Assembly: GCA_964473355.1 (NCBI GenBank)
Contig: CAYYOS010000023.1
Coordinates: 1-22,461 of the forward strand
Source of the DNA: CAYYOS01 sp964473355
GTDB taxonomy: Bacteria > Pseudomonadota > Gammaproteobacteria > Burkholderiales > REEB80
Length of the DNA stretch: 22,461 nucleotides
Direction: 5' to 3'
Shown here piece by piece: positions 1-7,681 of this stretch (its first letter is position 1; every line of letters starts with the position of its first letter). A program made the translations under genes and the position numbers. Below the pieces are notes generated by a model. The model was not told the origin of the DNA. It did no database searches and saw only the letters and a program-made list of their open reading frames with translations.

Positions 1-857
1 TGCAACTTAAAAACACCATCAACACCATGGTGGATCAACTCAATTCCTTTGCCTCGGAGGTTACCCGGGTGGCGCGGGAAGTGGGTACCGAAGGGAAATT
101 AGGCGGCCAAGCTCAAGTGAAAGGTGTAGGTGGCACTTGGAAGGATCTTACTGAGAACGTGAATTTTATGGCGGCCAACTTAACCGGCCAGGTACGGAAC
201 ATAGCGGAAGTGACCACGGCGGTGGCAAATGGGGATTTGTCTAAAAAAATTACGGTCGACGTAGAGGGCGAAATTCTGCAACTTAAAAACACCATCAACA
301 CCATGGTTGATCAACTCAACTCCTTTGCCTCGGAAGTTTCGCGGGTGGCGCGTGAAGTAGGTACCGAAGGTAAGCTCGGCGGCCAAGCGCAAGTAAAAGG
401 CGTAGGCGGTACTTGGAAAGACTTAACCGACAACGTTAACTTTATGGCCGCTAACTTAACCGGCCAGGTGAGAAATATCGCCGCGGTGGTGACCGCAGTG
501 GCGAATGGTGATTTAAAACAAAAACTCGCGGTTGAGGCCAAGGGGGAGATCGCCGAGTTAGCCGATACCATTAACGATATGACCGGGACATTGGCGATTT
601 TTGCCGAGCAGGTCACCAACGTGGCGCGCGAAGTCGGTATGGAAGGAAAATTGGGCGGTCAGGCGAAGGTGCCGGGTGCGGCTGGCATTTGGCGCGATCT
701 TACGAACAACGTTAATCAACTTGCGGACAACTTAACCACCCAGGTACGTGCTATTGCCGAAGTAGCGACGGCCGTTACCAAAGGGGACCTTACGCGCTTC
801 ATTGCAGTAGAAGCCATGGGCGAGGTTGCAGCGCTAAAAGACAACGTCAACGAAATG
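1..857 (+). repeat. Tandem HAMP-coding repeat, 276-bp period
   Basis: Equivalent Met codons stand at 27, 303, 579 and 855, exactly 276 bp (92 codons) apart. Bases 1-31 are identical to 277-307. Units 1 and 2 share almost the same protein sequence over about 70 residues, with differences such as T/S, E/D and E/A. Their DNA differs at many third codon positions. Unit 3 is more diverged but keeps the VAREVG.EGKLGGQA core. A fourth unit starts at 855 and breaks off into the GAF linker. The array continues beyond the left edge, so the copy number is unknown. Confidence 0.93.
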
Positions 858-3719
858 ATACGTAATTTAAAAGATACCACGCAAAAAAATATGGAACAGG
901 ACTGGCTAAAAACTAATCTGGCTCGGTTTACTCGCATGCTGCAAGGCGAACGTGATTTGCGCACGGTTTCGAAAATGATTTTGTCTGAACTGGCACCTTT
1001 AGTAAGCGCGCAGCACGGCGTGTTTTATGTAGCGCGCCAGTATGAAGATGAGGCGTTACTGGAAATGTTGGCCAGCTATGCGTATAAAAAACGTAAGAAT
1101 CTAGCCACGCGCTTTAAGCTGGGAGAGGGCTTGGTAGGGCAGGCCGCCTATGAAAAGGAACGTATCTTATTGACGCATGTGCCGGACGACTATGTGCATA
1201 TAAATTCCGGCTTGGGTGAAGCGCCTGCAAGGAATATCGTAGTCTTGCCTGTGGTCTTTGAAGGCGAAGTCATGGCGGTGATTGAACTGGCATCCTTTGA
1301 ACAATTTAGTGAGATTCACCAATCTTTCTTGGATCAACTAACCGAAACCATTGGAATTGTCTTAAATACCATTACCGCAAATATGCGTACCGTCGAATTG
1401 TTACAGCAGTCGCAAACGCTAACGGCGGAATTACAGACCCGGCAAGAAGAGTTAAAGAAAACCAATGAAACCTTAGAAGAGCAAGCGCGCACGCTCCAAG
1501 TGTCGGAAGAGCTGTTAAGAAACCAGCAGGAAGAACTGCAGCAAACCAACGAAGAGCTGACCGAGAAGGCGCAATTGCTCTCCGAACAAAAAGCCAAGGT
1601 CGAGCAGAAGAATCGAGAAGTAGAAATTGCCAAGGCGTCGGTGGAGGAAAAAGCCGAACAGTTAGCCTTAACTTCTAAATACAAATCTGAATTCTTGGCG
1701 AATATGTCGCATGAATTGCGCACCCCGCTAAATAGTCTGTTAATCCTGTCAGATTTATTAGCCGACAACCCGGAAAATAATCTAACACCCAAGCAAGTTG
1801 AATTTGCTAAAACCATGCACGCTGCCGGAACGGATCTTCTAGCGTTGATTAACGACATCTTAGATTTATCTAAAATAGAATCCGGTACAGTCACGCTGGA
1901 ATTTGAAAAGGAGCGCTTCACCACCATTCGCGACCAAGTTGACCGTAATTTCAAACAAATCGCACAGAGCAAGGGCCTTGCCTTTAGCGTGGAACTCGAC
2001 CCCGCTCTACCTCCAACCATTAATACCGACATCAAACGTTTGCAGCAAGTATTAAAAAATCTTTTGTCGAATGCGTTTAAGTTTACTGAAACGGGCGAGG
2101 TTAAGCTGACCATCGCGCCGGTCACCACCGGTTGGCGACTGGGCAATTTAAAAACCGCATCCACGGTGATTGCCTTTAAGGTAAGCGATACCGGCATAGG
2201 CATAGATGAAAACAAACATAAGATTATTTTTGAAGCTTTCCAGCAGGCCGATGGTACTACCAGCCGCCGCTACGGCGGGACGGGCTTAGGGCTTTCTATT
2301 AGCCGCGAAATAAGTCGTTTGCTGGGAGGGGAAATCACCGTAAAAAGCAAGCTGGGGGAGGGCAGCGAATTTACGCTGTTAGTCCCAGTTGATTTTACGC
2401 CGCGCACGGTTGAAATTTCCGAGCAGGTTTTGCTTGCGAGACAGGCCAAGAAAAATCTGCCGGCGCCAGAAATCGAAACAACTGCGGTAATTCCCGCCGG
2501 TGAGGTGGAAGATGATAGGGTAGATATCAATATTGATGATCGAGTGTTGTTAATTATTGAAAACGATCCCAAATTTATTCCTATTCTGGTTGATCTTGCC
2601 CACGGTCAGGGGTTCAAGACGCTCATCGCTACGCGCGGTCATGCCGGCCTCAACTTGGCTAAGCAATTTCAGCCGGACGCCATTACGCTAGATATTGGAC
2701 TAGCTGATATGGATGGTTGGGCGGTACTAGATTTACTCAAACACGAGGAAGAAACACGCCACATTCCCGTGCATGTTATTACGGTCGAAGAACAGCGGCA
2801 GAAAAGTTTGCAGATGGGCGCGATTGGCTTTTTGGAAAAGCCCGCACAAAAAGAAGCGCTCACCGAAGCGTTCACGAAGATTCGAACCTTCTTAGATCGC
2901 CGCGTAAAAACGCTCCTGGTGATTGAGGACGATGAAGTTCAGCGTCAGAGCATGATAGAGCTGCTTCAAGACGATGACCTAAAAATTACCGCAGTATCTA
3001 CTGGGGAGGAGGGCTTGGCGGCCATCGCGAGGGAAACCTTTGATTGTGTGGTGATCGATCTAACTCTGCCCGACATGAAAGGTACGGACTTAATCGAGCA
3101 GATACGTACTAAGCCCGGCGCGGAAACCCTCCCTATCATCGTTTACACGGGCAAAGATTTAAGCAAAAAGGAAGAAACCCGCCTAAAGAAACTTGCCGAG
3201 ACTATTATTATCAAAGATGTTAGGTCGCCCGATCGATTATTGGATGAGACCGCTTTGTTTCTGCACCGCGCGGTAGAAAATATGCCGGAAGCGAAGCGCA
3301 GAGTTATAAAACAATTGCATCAACACGATGGCGTGTTATCAGGAAAAAAAGTCTTGGTCGTAGACGATGATATGCGCAATATATTTTCCTTAACGAGTAT
3401 CTTGGAGCAAAATCGCATGGAAGTACTCCACGCTGAAAACGGGCTGGAAGCGATCGAGACCTTAAAAAACAACCCCGACCTGGATATTGTTTTGATGGAT
3501 GTAATGATGCCGGAAATGGATGGCTACGATACTACCCGGACGATACGCAGTATGGAAAACTTTAAACATCTCCCCATTATTGCGCTTACAGCCAAAGCCA
3601 TGAAAGGGGACAGGGAAAAGTGTATCGATGCCGGCGCGTCAGATTATATTGCCAAACCAGTGGATAACGAACAACTGCTTTCGCTTTTACGGGTGTGGTT
3701 GTATCGAGTTAAAACATGA
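1..3719 (+). CDS. Hybrid sensor histidine kinase: tandem HAMP array, GAF, three receiver domains (5' partial)
   Basis: The reading frame is open from base 3, so the start and any sensory or membrane part lie upstream. Residues are counted from the Met at 27. Residues 1 to about 290 are tandem HAMP units of the kind seen in Nik1/group III-type kinases. A GAF domain (about 308-440) and a Glu/Gln-rich coiled coil (about 450-550) follow. The HisKA box is SHELRTPLN with phospho-acceptor His562. The HATPase domain has an N box near 677 and the G box GGTGLGLS near 750. Three receiver domains carry Asp889, Asp1011 and Asp1158 as phospho-acceptors. Receiver 1 reads IIENDP, with Asn846 where a second pocket acid is usual. 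The stop overlaps the next gene by ATGA. Predicted role: ATP-dependent autophosphorylation and multistep relay. No output domain is fused, so output probably goes through partners such as the receiver-GGDEF-EAL protein downstream. The signal is unknown. Confidence 0.95.
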   Translation, partial: QLKNTINTMVDQLNSFASEVTRVAREVGTEGKLGGQAQVKGVGGTWKDLTENVNFMAANLTGQVRNIAEVTTAVANGDLSKKITVDVEGEILQLKNTINTMVDQLNSFASEVSRVAREVGTEGKLGGQAQVKGVGGTWKDLTDNVNFMAANLTGQVRNIAAVVTAVANGDLKQKLAVEAKGEIAELADTINDMTGTLAIFAEQVTNVAREVGMEGKLGGQAKVPGAAGIWRDLTNNVNQLADNLTTQVRAIAEVATAVTKGDLTRFIAVEAMGEVAALKDNVNEMIRNLKDTTQKNMEQDWLKTNLARFTRMLQGERDLRTVSKMILSELAPLVSAQHGVFYVARQYEDEALLEMLASYAYKKRKNLATRFKLGEGLVGQAAYEKERILLTHVPDDYVHINSGLGEAPARNIVVLPVVFEGEVMAVIELASFEQFSEIHQSFLDQLTETIGIVLNTITANMRTVELLQQSQTLTAELQTRQEELKKTNETLEEQARTLQVSEELLRNQQEELQQTNEELTEKAQLLSEQKAKVEQKNREVEIAKASVEEKAEQLALTSKYKSEFLANMSHELRTPLNSLLILSDLLADNPENNLTPKQVEFAKTMHAAGTDLLALINDILDLSKIESGTVTLEFEKERFTTIRDQVDRNFKQIAQSKGLAFSVELDPALPPTINTDIKRLQQVLKNLLSNAFKFTETGEVKLTIAPVTTGWRLGNLKTASTVIAFKVSDTGIGIDENKHKIIFEAFQQADGTTSRRYGGTGLGLSISREISRLLGGEITVKSKLGEGSEFTLLVPVDFTPRTVEISEQVLLARQAKKNLPAPEIETTAVIPAGEVEDDRVDINIDDRVLLIIENDPKFIPILVDLAHGQGFKTLIATRGHAGLNLAKQFQPDAITLDIGLADMDGWAVLDLLKHEEETRHIPVHVITVEEQRQKSLQMGAIGFLEKPAQKEALTEAFTKIRTFLDRRVKTLLVIEDDEVQRQSMIELLQDDDLKITAVSTGEEGLAAIARETFDCVVIDLTLPDMKGTDLIEQIRTKPGAETLPIIVYTGKDLSKKEETRLKKLAETIIIKDVRSPDRLLDETALFLHRAVENMPEAKRRVIKQLHQHDGVLSGKKVLVVDDDMRNIFSLTSILEQNRMEVLHAENGLEAIETLKNNPDLDIVLMDVMMPEMDGYDTTRTIRSMENFKHLPIIALTAKAMKGDREKCIDAGASDYIAKPVDNEQLLSLLRVWLYRVKT

Positions 3720-4561
3720 GTAATCTAAACGTAGCAACTCAACCGGCTGACTTGGAGGAGTTGGAAACGCAGCTGCTTTTAAATGGGATTTATTCCTATT
3801 ATGGGTATGATTTTCGCAATTATGCCGCGCCTTCCTTAAAACGACGCATCGCAGATCTCCTAGTCAGTGAAGGGTTACCGAATATTTCCTCCTTACAGGC
3901 GCGGGTGCTACGCGATCCACCCTGTTTGGAGCGTTTCCTGGCTAAACTCAGTATCAATGTCACGACCATGTTTCGAGACCCGGAATTCTATTTAACTTTC
4001 CGTACTAAGCTCGTGCCATATCTGAAAACTTATCCTTTCATTCGTATTTGGCATGCCGGATGCGCCACCGGCGAAGAAGTCTACTCGTTGGCAATTTTGT
4101 TGCAAGAGGAAAATCTATATCACCGGTGCCGAATATATGCCACAGACTTTAATGAGAAGGTGTTGCATAAAGCGCAAAGCGGCATATTCCCTTTAGCTAA
4201 TATGCAGGAATATACGCGTAATTATCAGCTCGCCGGAGGTCAGGGTAGTTTTTCATCTTATTATACCGCCCACTATGGCAGTGCGATTTTCAATGCTTCG
4301 TTGAAAAAGAATATGGTTTTTTCAGTGCACAATTTAGTCACAGACGGGTCCTTCAATGAATTTAATGTGATTTTGTGTCGCAACGTCATTATTTACTTTA
4401 ATAATGAATTACGCGCACGGGTTTTTAACCTTATATACAGAAGCCTCGCGGTGTTTGGATTTTTAGGGCTGGGGAGCAAAGAAACACTAAAAGGGACGCC
4501 AGACGCCCATTGTTTTGAAGATATTGATGCTAAAAATCGCATTAGCCGAAAAATATGCTGA
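3716..4561 (+). CDS. cheR: CheR-type protein-glutamate methyltransferase
   Basis: The 281-residue product has the usual length for CheR. An N-terminal helical region (about 15-85) precedes the methyltransferase fold. The S-adenosylmethionine motif is HAGCATGEE at residues 113-121. The conserved CRNVIIYF segment includes Arg222 and Asn223. The end, DIDAKNRI, matches the family. The known reaction is S-adenosylmethionine-dependent methyl esterification of receptor Glu side chains. The start is fixed by a 4-base ATGA overlap with the kinase stop, and the 3' end overlaps cheB by 7 bases, so translation is probably coupled. No methyl-accepting chemoreceptor is in view. I infer that the target may be the upstream HAMP/coiled-coil kinase, but nothing in the sequence proves this. 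No TPR or CheW-like domain is fused. Confidence 0.92.
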   Translation: MSNLNVATQPADLEELETQLLLNGIYSYYGYDFRNYAAPSLKRRIADLLVSEGLPNISSLQARVLRDPPCLERFLAKLSINVTTMFRDPEFYLTFRTKLVPYLKTYPFIRIWHAGCATGEEVYSLAILLQEENLYHRCRIYATDFNEKVLHKAQSGIFPLANMQEYTRNYQLAGGQGSFSSYYTAHYGSAIFNASLKKNMVFSVHNLVTDGSFNEFNVILCRNVIIYFNNELRARVFNLIYRSLAVFGFLGLGSKETLKGTPDAHCFEDIDAKNRISRKIC

Positions 4562-5154
4562 CTTCGTTTGAAATGATTGTAATGGGCGTTTCCATGGGTG
4601 GGTTTAAAACACTGCAAATAGTATTGGGCTCGCTCCCGCCGCAGTTTGAGATGTCCGTGGTAATTGTTCAGCATCGTAACCCTGAATCCGGAACACCATT
4701 GGCCCATCACTTGCAAAAATACTGTGCCTTAACCGTGAGCGAACCGGACGACGCCGACCCTATTTTTCCCGGACAAGTCTATCTTGCTCCGGCCGGTTAC
4801 CACTTAATGGTCGAAAAACATCGTTTTAGTTTGTCCACCGATGCCCCGGTTTCCTACGCCAAGCCTTCTATAGACGTGTTGTTTGAGTCCGCGGCGGATA
4901 GCTATGGCGCGCGTACCATAGGTGTTTTGTTAAGCGGTGCCAATGATGACGGCGTGCGCGGCTTAATAAAAATAAAATCTGTAGGCGGGCACGTCCTCGT
5001 GCAGGACCCAACCACCGCCGAGTGTCCAATTATGCCTCAGGCAGCCATTACCAGCGGGGTGGTTGATAAAGTATTACCCTTGCCTGAAATAATTCCTTAT
5101 ATCCGTTCCTTCATGCCTCCCCGGCGAGCCATGCATGTTCAGCACCCGCAATAA
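4555..5154 (+). CDS. cheB: CheB-type methylesterase domain protein without receiver domain
   Basis: At 199 residues this is only the catalytic half of a classical CheB (about 350 residues). The catalytic triad is visible: Ser13 in VSMGG, His40 in VIVQH and Asp132 in LSGANDDG. The family reaction is hydrolysis of receptor glutamyl methyl esters or deamidation of Gln. The N-terminal receiver that normally controls CheB is absent and the catalytic domain begins within the first ten residues, so this is a stand-alone form and not a truncated reading. It overlaps cheR by 7 bases and the next gene by 20 bases. The next gene begins with a receiver domain but in another frame, so the two are not fused. 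It probably opposes CheR on a shared target. Confidence 0.92.
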   Translation: MLTSFEMIVMGVSMGGFKTLQIVLGSLPPQFEMSVVIVQHRNPESGTPLAHHLQKYCALTVSEPDDADPIFPGQVYLAPAGYHLMVEKHRFSLSTDAPVSYAKPSIDVLFESAADSYGARTIGVLLSGANDDGVRGLIKIKSVGGHVLVQDPTTAECPIMPQAAITSGVVDKVLPLPEIIPYIRSFMPPRRAMHVQHPQ

Positions 5155-7675
5155 TTCCCCACGAGTTAATGTGCTCATGGTTGACGATGAGCCGGCGAAT
5201 TTGTTGGCGCTGGAGGCGGTGCTTGGCGATCTAGACCTTAACCTTATTCGAGCAGAATCGGGTAAAGAGGCGCTACGCCAAGTTTTAAAATTTGATTTCG
5301 CGGTAATTTTAATGGATGTGCGTATGCCGGGTATGGACGGCTTTGAGGCCGCCAGCTTAATACGCTCCCGCGCCCATTCAAAAGAAACGCCCATCATCTT
5401 CTTAACGGGACTAGATCCCAGCCAGGCCCAGCTTTTTCGCGGTTACGAAGTGGGGGCAGTCGATTACCTGGTTAAACCTATCGTCCCGGAAATTTTACGC
5501 TCTAAAGTGTCAGTATTTGTCGATCTTCACAATAAGGCACTGGAAATTAAAGCCCAAGAAAGAAAATACCGGACAATTTTCGAATCGTTTCCGGACATCT
5601 ATTTTTCGACTGATATGCAAGGCAGGTTAACCCTAGTAAGCCCCTCCGTGTTTAGCAATTTGGGTTATAAAGAATCGGAATTGATAGGGGAATTAATATC
5701 GCGTCTTTATTATGAGCCCGACGAGGCTGAGTCGGTAATCGAAAAAATTCGCTCAGAAGGGGCGGTGAAAGACGTAGAGGTCTGCCTTATGACCAAGGAC
5801 GGGCGGCGCGTGGAATTCTCTTTGACTGCCCGGGTTCAGTCCTTGGAGGGCGATGGCGCGGGAGGTGTCGAGGGTGTGCTGCACGATATCACCGAACGCA
5901 AAGAAATTGAACAATTACGCGCTGAAGAATCGTTACGCGAGCACAGCAAAATCTTGCAGTCGGTTCTCGACAGCATGGGTGATGGGGTTGTGGTTGCCGA
6001 CACCCTGGGTAACTTTCTACTTTGTAACCCGGCTGCGGAGCAAATTACTGGCTCCTCCCCCTATGGATTGACGCCGGAACAATGGGCTGAGCAATATGCG
6101 GCTTATAGACCCGATATGGTGACACCCTATCCCATACATCAACGCCCGCTGGTGCGAGCTATGCATGGCGAACCTATCAATGGTGAAGAGGTATTCATAC
6201 GTACGCCCACGCATCCCGGCGGAATTTGGTTAAGCGTGACCGGGCGGCCGCTAAAGGGCGCGGACGATAAAGTGCGCGGGGGTGTGGCGGTGTTTCGTGA
6301 CATCACAGAAACCAAGCGGGGTGAACAACGGCTCACTTATTTGGCGCAATACGACCATTTAACGGGTTTACCCAACCGCAATCTTTTTCGCGACCGCTTA
6401 AACCAAGCCATCGCGCGTGCCGAACGCAATAATCTTTTGGTTGCATTGATGTTTTTAGACCTGGATAAATTTAAAAACATCAATGATACCTTGGGGCACG
6501 CCGCCGGTGATCAATTACTTAAAGCGGTGGCTGAGCGCCTAACCCGCTGTGTGCGTCATAGTGACACCGTGGCTCGCTTGGGTGGCGACGAATTTACAGT
6601 GATTTTAGAAGGGCGCTCGACTGTAGAACACGTCAACGTCATCGCGCAAAAAATCCTAGAAGCCATGGTGCCGCATTTTACTCTAGGCGCCGAGGAAGTA
6701 CATATATCGTGCAGCATTGGCATAGCATCGGCCTTTGGGCCAGGGAGCGAACCTCAAGGGAAAGCCGACGGGGACCAACTTATTAAAAATGCAGATATTG
6801 CTATGTATCGGGCCAAGGAGCTGGGACGCAACAACTTTCAGCACTATGTCCCGGAAATGCACACGGCAACCATGGAAAAATTGGTTGCAGGCAATAAAAT
6901 CCGTCGCGCTCTGGATAAAGACGAACTGCTTTTGTACTATCAACCGCAAATCGATGTGGTTAGCCGAAAAATTATTGGCGCGGAGGCATTGTTGCGTTGG
7001 AAGCCTACCGGGTCGGATTTGCTTTCACCCGCAGAGTTTATGGATTTGGCGGAAGAGACCGGATCCATTGTTTCGATAGGCGAATGGATGCTACATTCGG
7101 TCTGCAAGCAAAATAAAACCTGGCAAGAAGCCGGGCTACCTTTCATTCCCATAGCAATCAATTTTTCACCGCAACAATTGCAGCAATCCAATCTAATTCC
7201 GCTTATCCGCCAAGTTTTAGAGGACACCAGGCTAGAGGCTAAGTACTTGGATATTGAAATAACCGAAGGTCAAGTGATGGCGGATGTGGAAGCGGCAATA
7301 CAAACGATGAGCGAACTTAAAGTGATGGGAATTACCATATCCGTCGATGATTTCGGCACGGGTTACTCCTCGCTAAACTACCTGAAACATTTCCCCTTGG
7401 ATACGTTAAAGCTAGACCAAACTTTCATACGGAATTTGCCCGACGACGCACAGGATGCCGCCATCGCGTCCACCATCATGTTGCTGGCACACAGCTTGAA
7501 TTTCCGGGTTATTGCCGAAGGGGTGGAAACCGAAGCGCAATTGAATTTCCTTGCAGAACGCGATTGCGATGGGGTTCAGGGCGCTTTGTTTAGCCCACCC
7601 ATTCCCCCAGACGAATTCGCTCGGCTTTTGTACGCCGAACGTCCCGAGCTGGTAGTTGACGAGACTGCCACCTAG
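5135..7675 (+). CDS. Receiver-PAS-PAS-GGDEF-EAL cyclic-di-GMP protein
   Basis: The product has 846 residues. Domains in order are a receiver (about 10-130; VDDE, phospho-acceptor Asp61, Lys in VKP), PAS 1 (about 146-260), PAS 2 (about 275-395), GGDEF (about 405-570) and EAL (about 580-830). The cyclase signature GGDEF is intact at 483-487. The inhibitory RxxD site (RHSD, 474-477) sits five residues before it. The EAL half has EALLRW from Glu617, EITEG, DDFGTGYSS and a late AEGVET motif, so phosphodiesterase activity looks possible too. No membrane segment is seen. The start overlaps cheB by 20 bases. Its receiver is a natural target for phosphate from the hybrid kinase. Which activity dominates cannot be decided from sequence. 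The gene ends 6 bp from the converging transporter gene. Confidence 0.95.
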   Translation: MFSTRNNSPRVNVLMVDDEPANLLALEAVLGDLDLNLIRAESGKEALRQVLKFDFAVILMDVRMPGMDGFEAASLIRSRAHSKETPIIFLTGLDPSQAQLFRGYEVGAVDYLVKPIVPEILRSKVSVFVDLHNKALEIKAQERKYRTIFESFPDIYFSTDMQGRLTLVSPSVFSNLGYKESELIGELISRLYYEPDEAESVIEKIRSEGAVKDVEVCLMTKDGRRVEFSLTARVQSLEGDGAGGVEGVLHDITERKEIEQLRAEESLREHSKILQSVLDSMGDGVVVADTLGNFLLCNPAAEQITGSSPYGLTPEQWAEQYAAYRPDMVTPYPIHQRPLVRAMHGEPINGEEVFIRTPTHPGGIWLSVTGRPLKGADDKVRGGVAVFRDITETKRGEQRLTYLAQYDHLTGLPNRNLFRDRLNQAIARAERNNLLVALMFLDLDKFKNINDTLGHAAGDQLLKAVAERLTRCVRHSDTVARLGGDEFTVILEGRSTVEHVNVIAQKILEAMVPHFTLGAEEVHISCSIGIASAFGPGSEPQGKADGDQLIKNADIAMYRAKELGRNNFQHYVPEMHTATMEKLVAGNKIRRALDKDELLLYYQPQIDVVSRKIIGAEALLRWKPTGSDLLSPAEFMDLAEETGSIVSIGEWMLHSVCKQNKTWQEAGLPFIPIAINFSPQQLQQSNLIPLIRQVLEDTRLEAKYLDIEITEGQVMADVEAAIQTMSELKVMGITISVDDFGTGYSSLNYLKHFPLDTLKLDQTFIRNLPDDAQDAAIASTIMLLAHSLNFRVIAEGVETEAQLNFLAERDCDGVQGALFSPPIPPDEFARLLYAERPELVVDETAT

Positions 7676-7681
7676 GCGGTG

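Noticed and set aside
1..857. Tandem 276-bp repeats as a mobile or satellite element
   Set aside because: The period is a whole number of codons (92) and the units are in-frame HAMP domains, so they are protein domain repeats.
1334..2215. Long - strand open frame (293 codons) opposite the hybrid kinase
   Set aside because: It is the mirror of a strongly coding + strand region, has a low-complexity Ser/Cys/Leu-rich translation and no domain or ribosome binding site.
6735..7079. + strand open frame inside the GGDEF-EAL gene
   Set aside because: It lies wholly within a confident domain-rich gene in another frame and its translation resembles no protein family.
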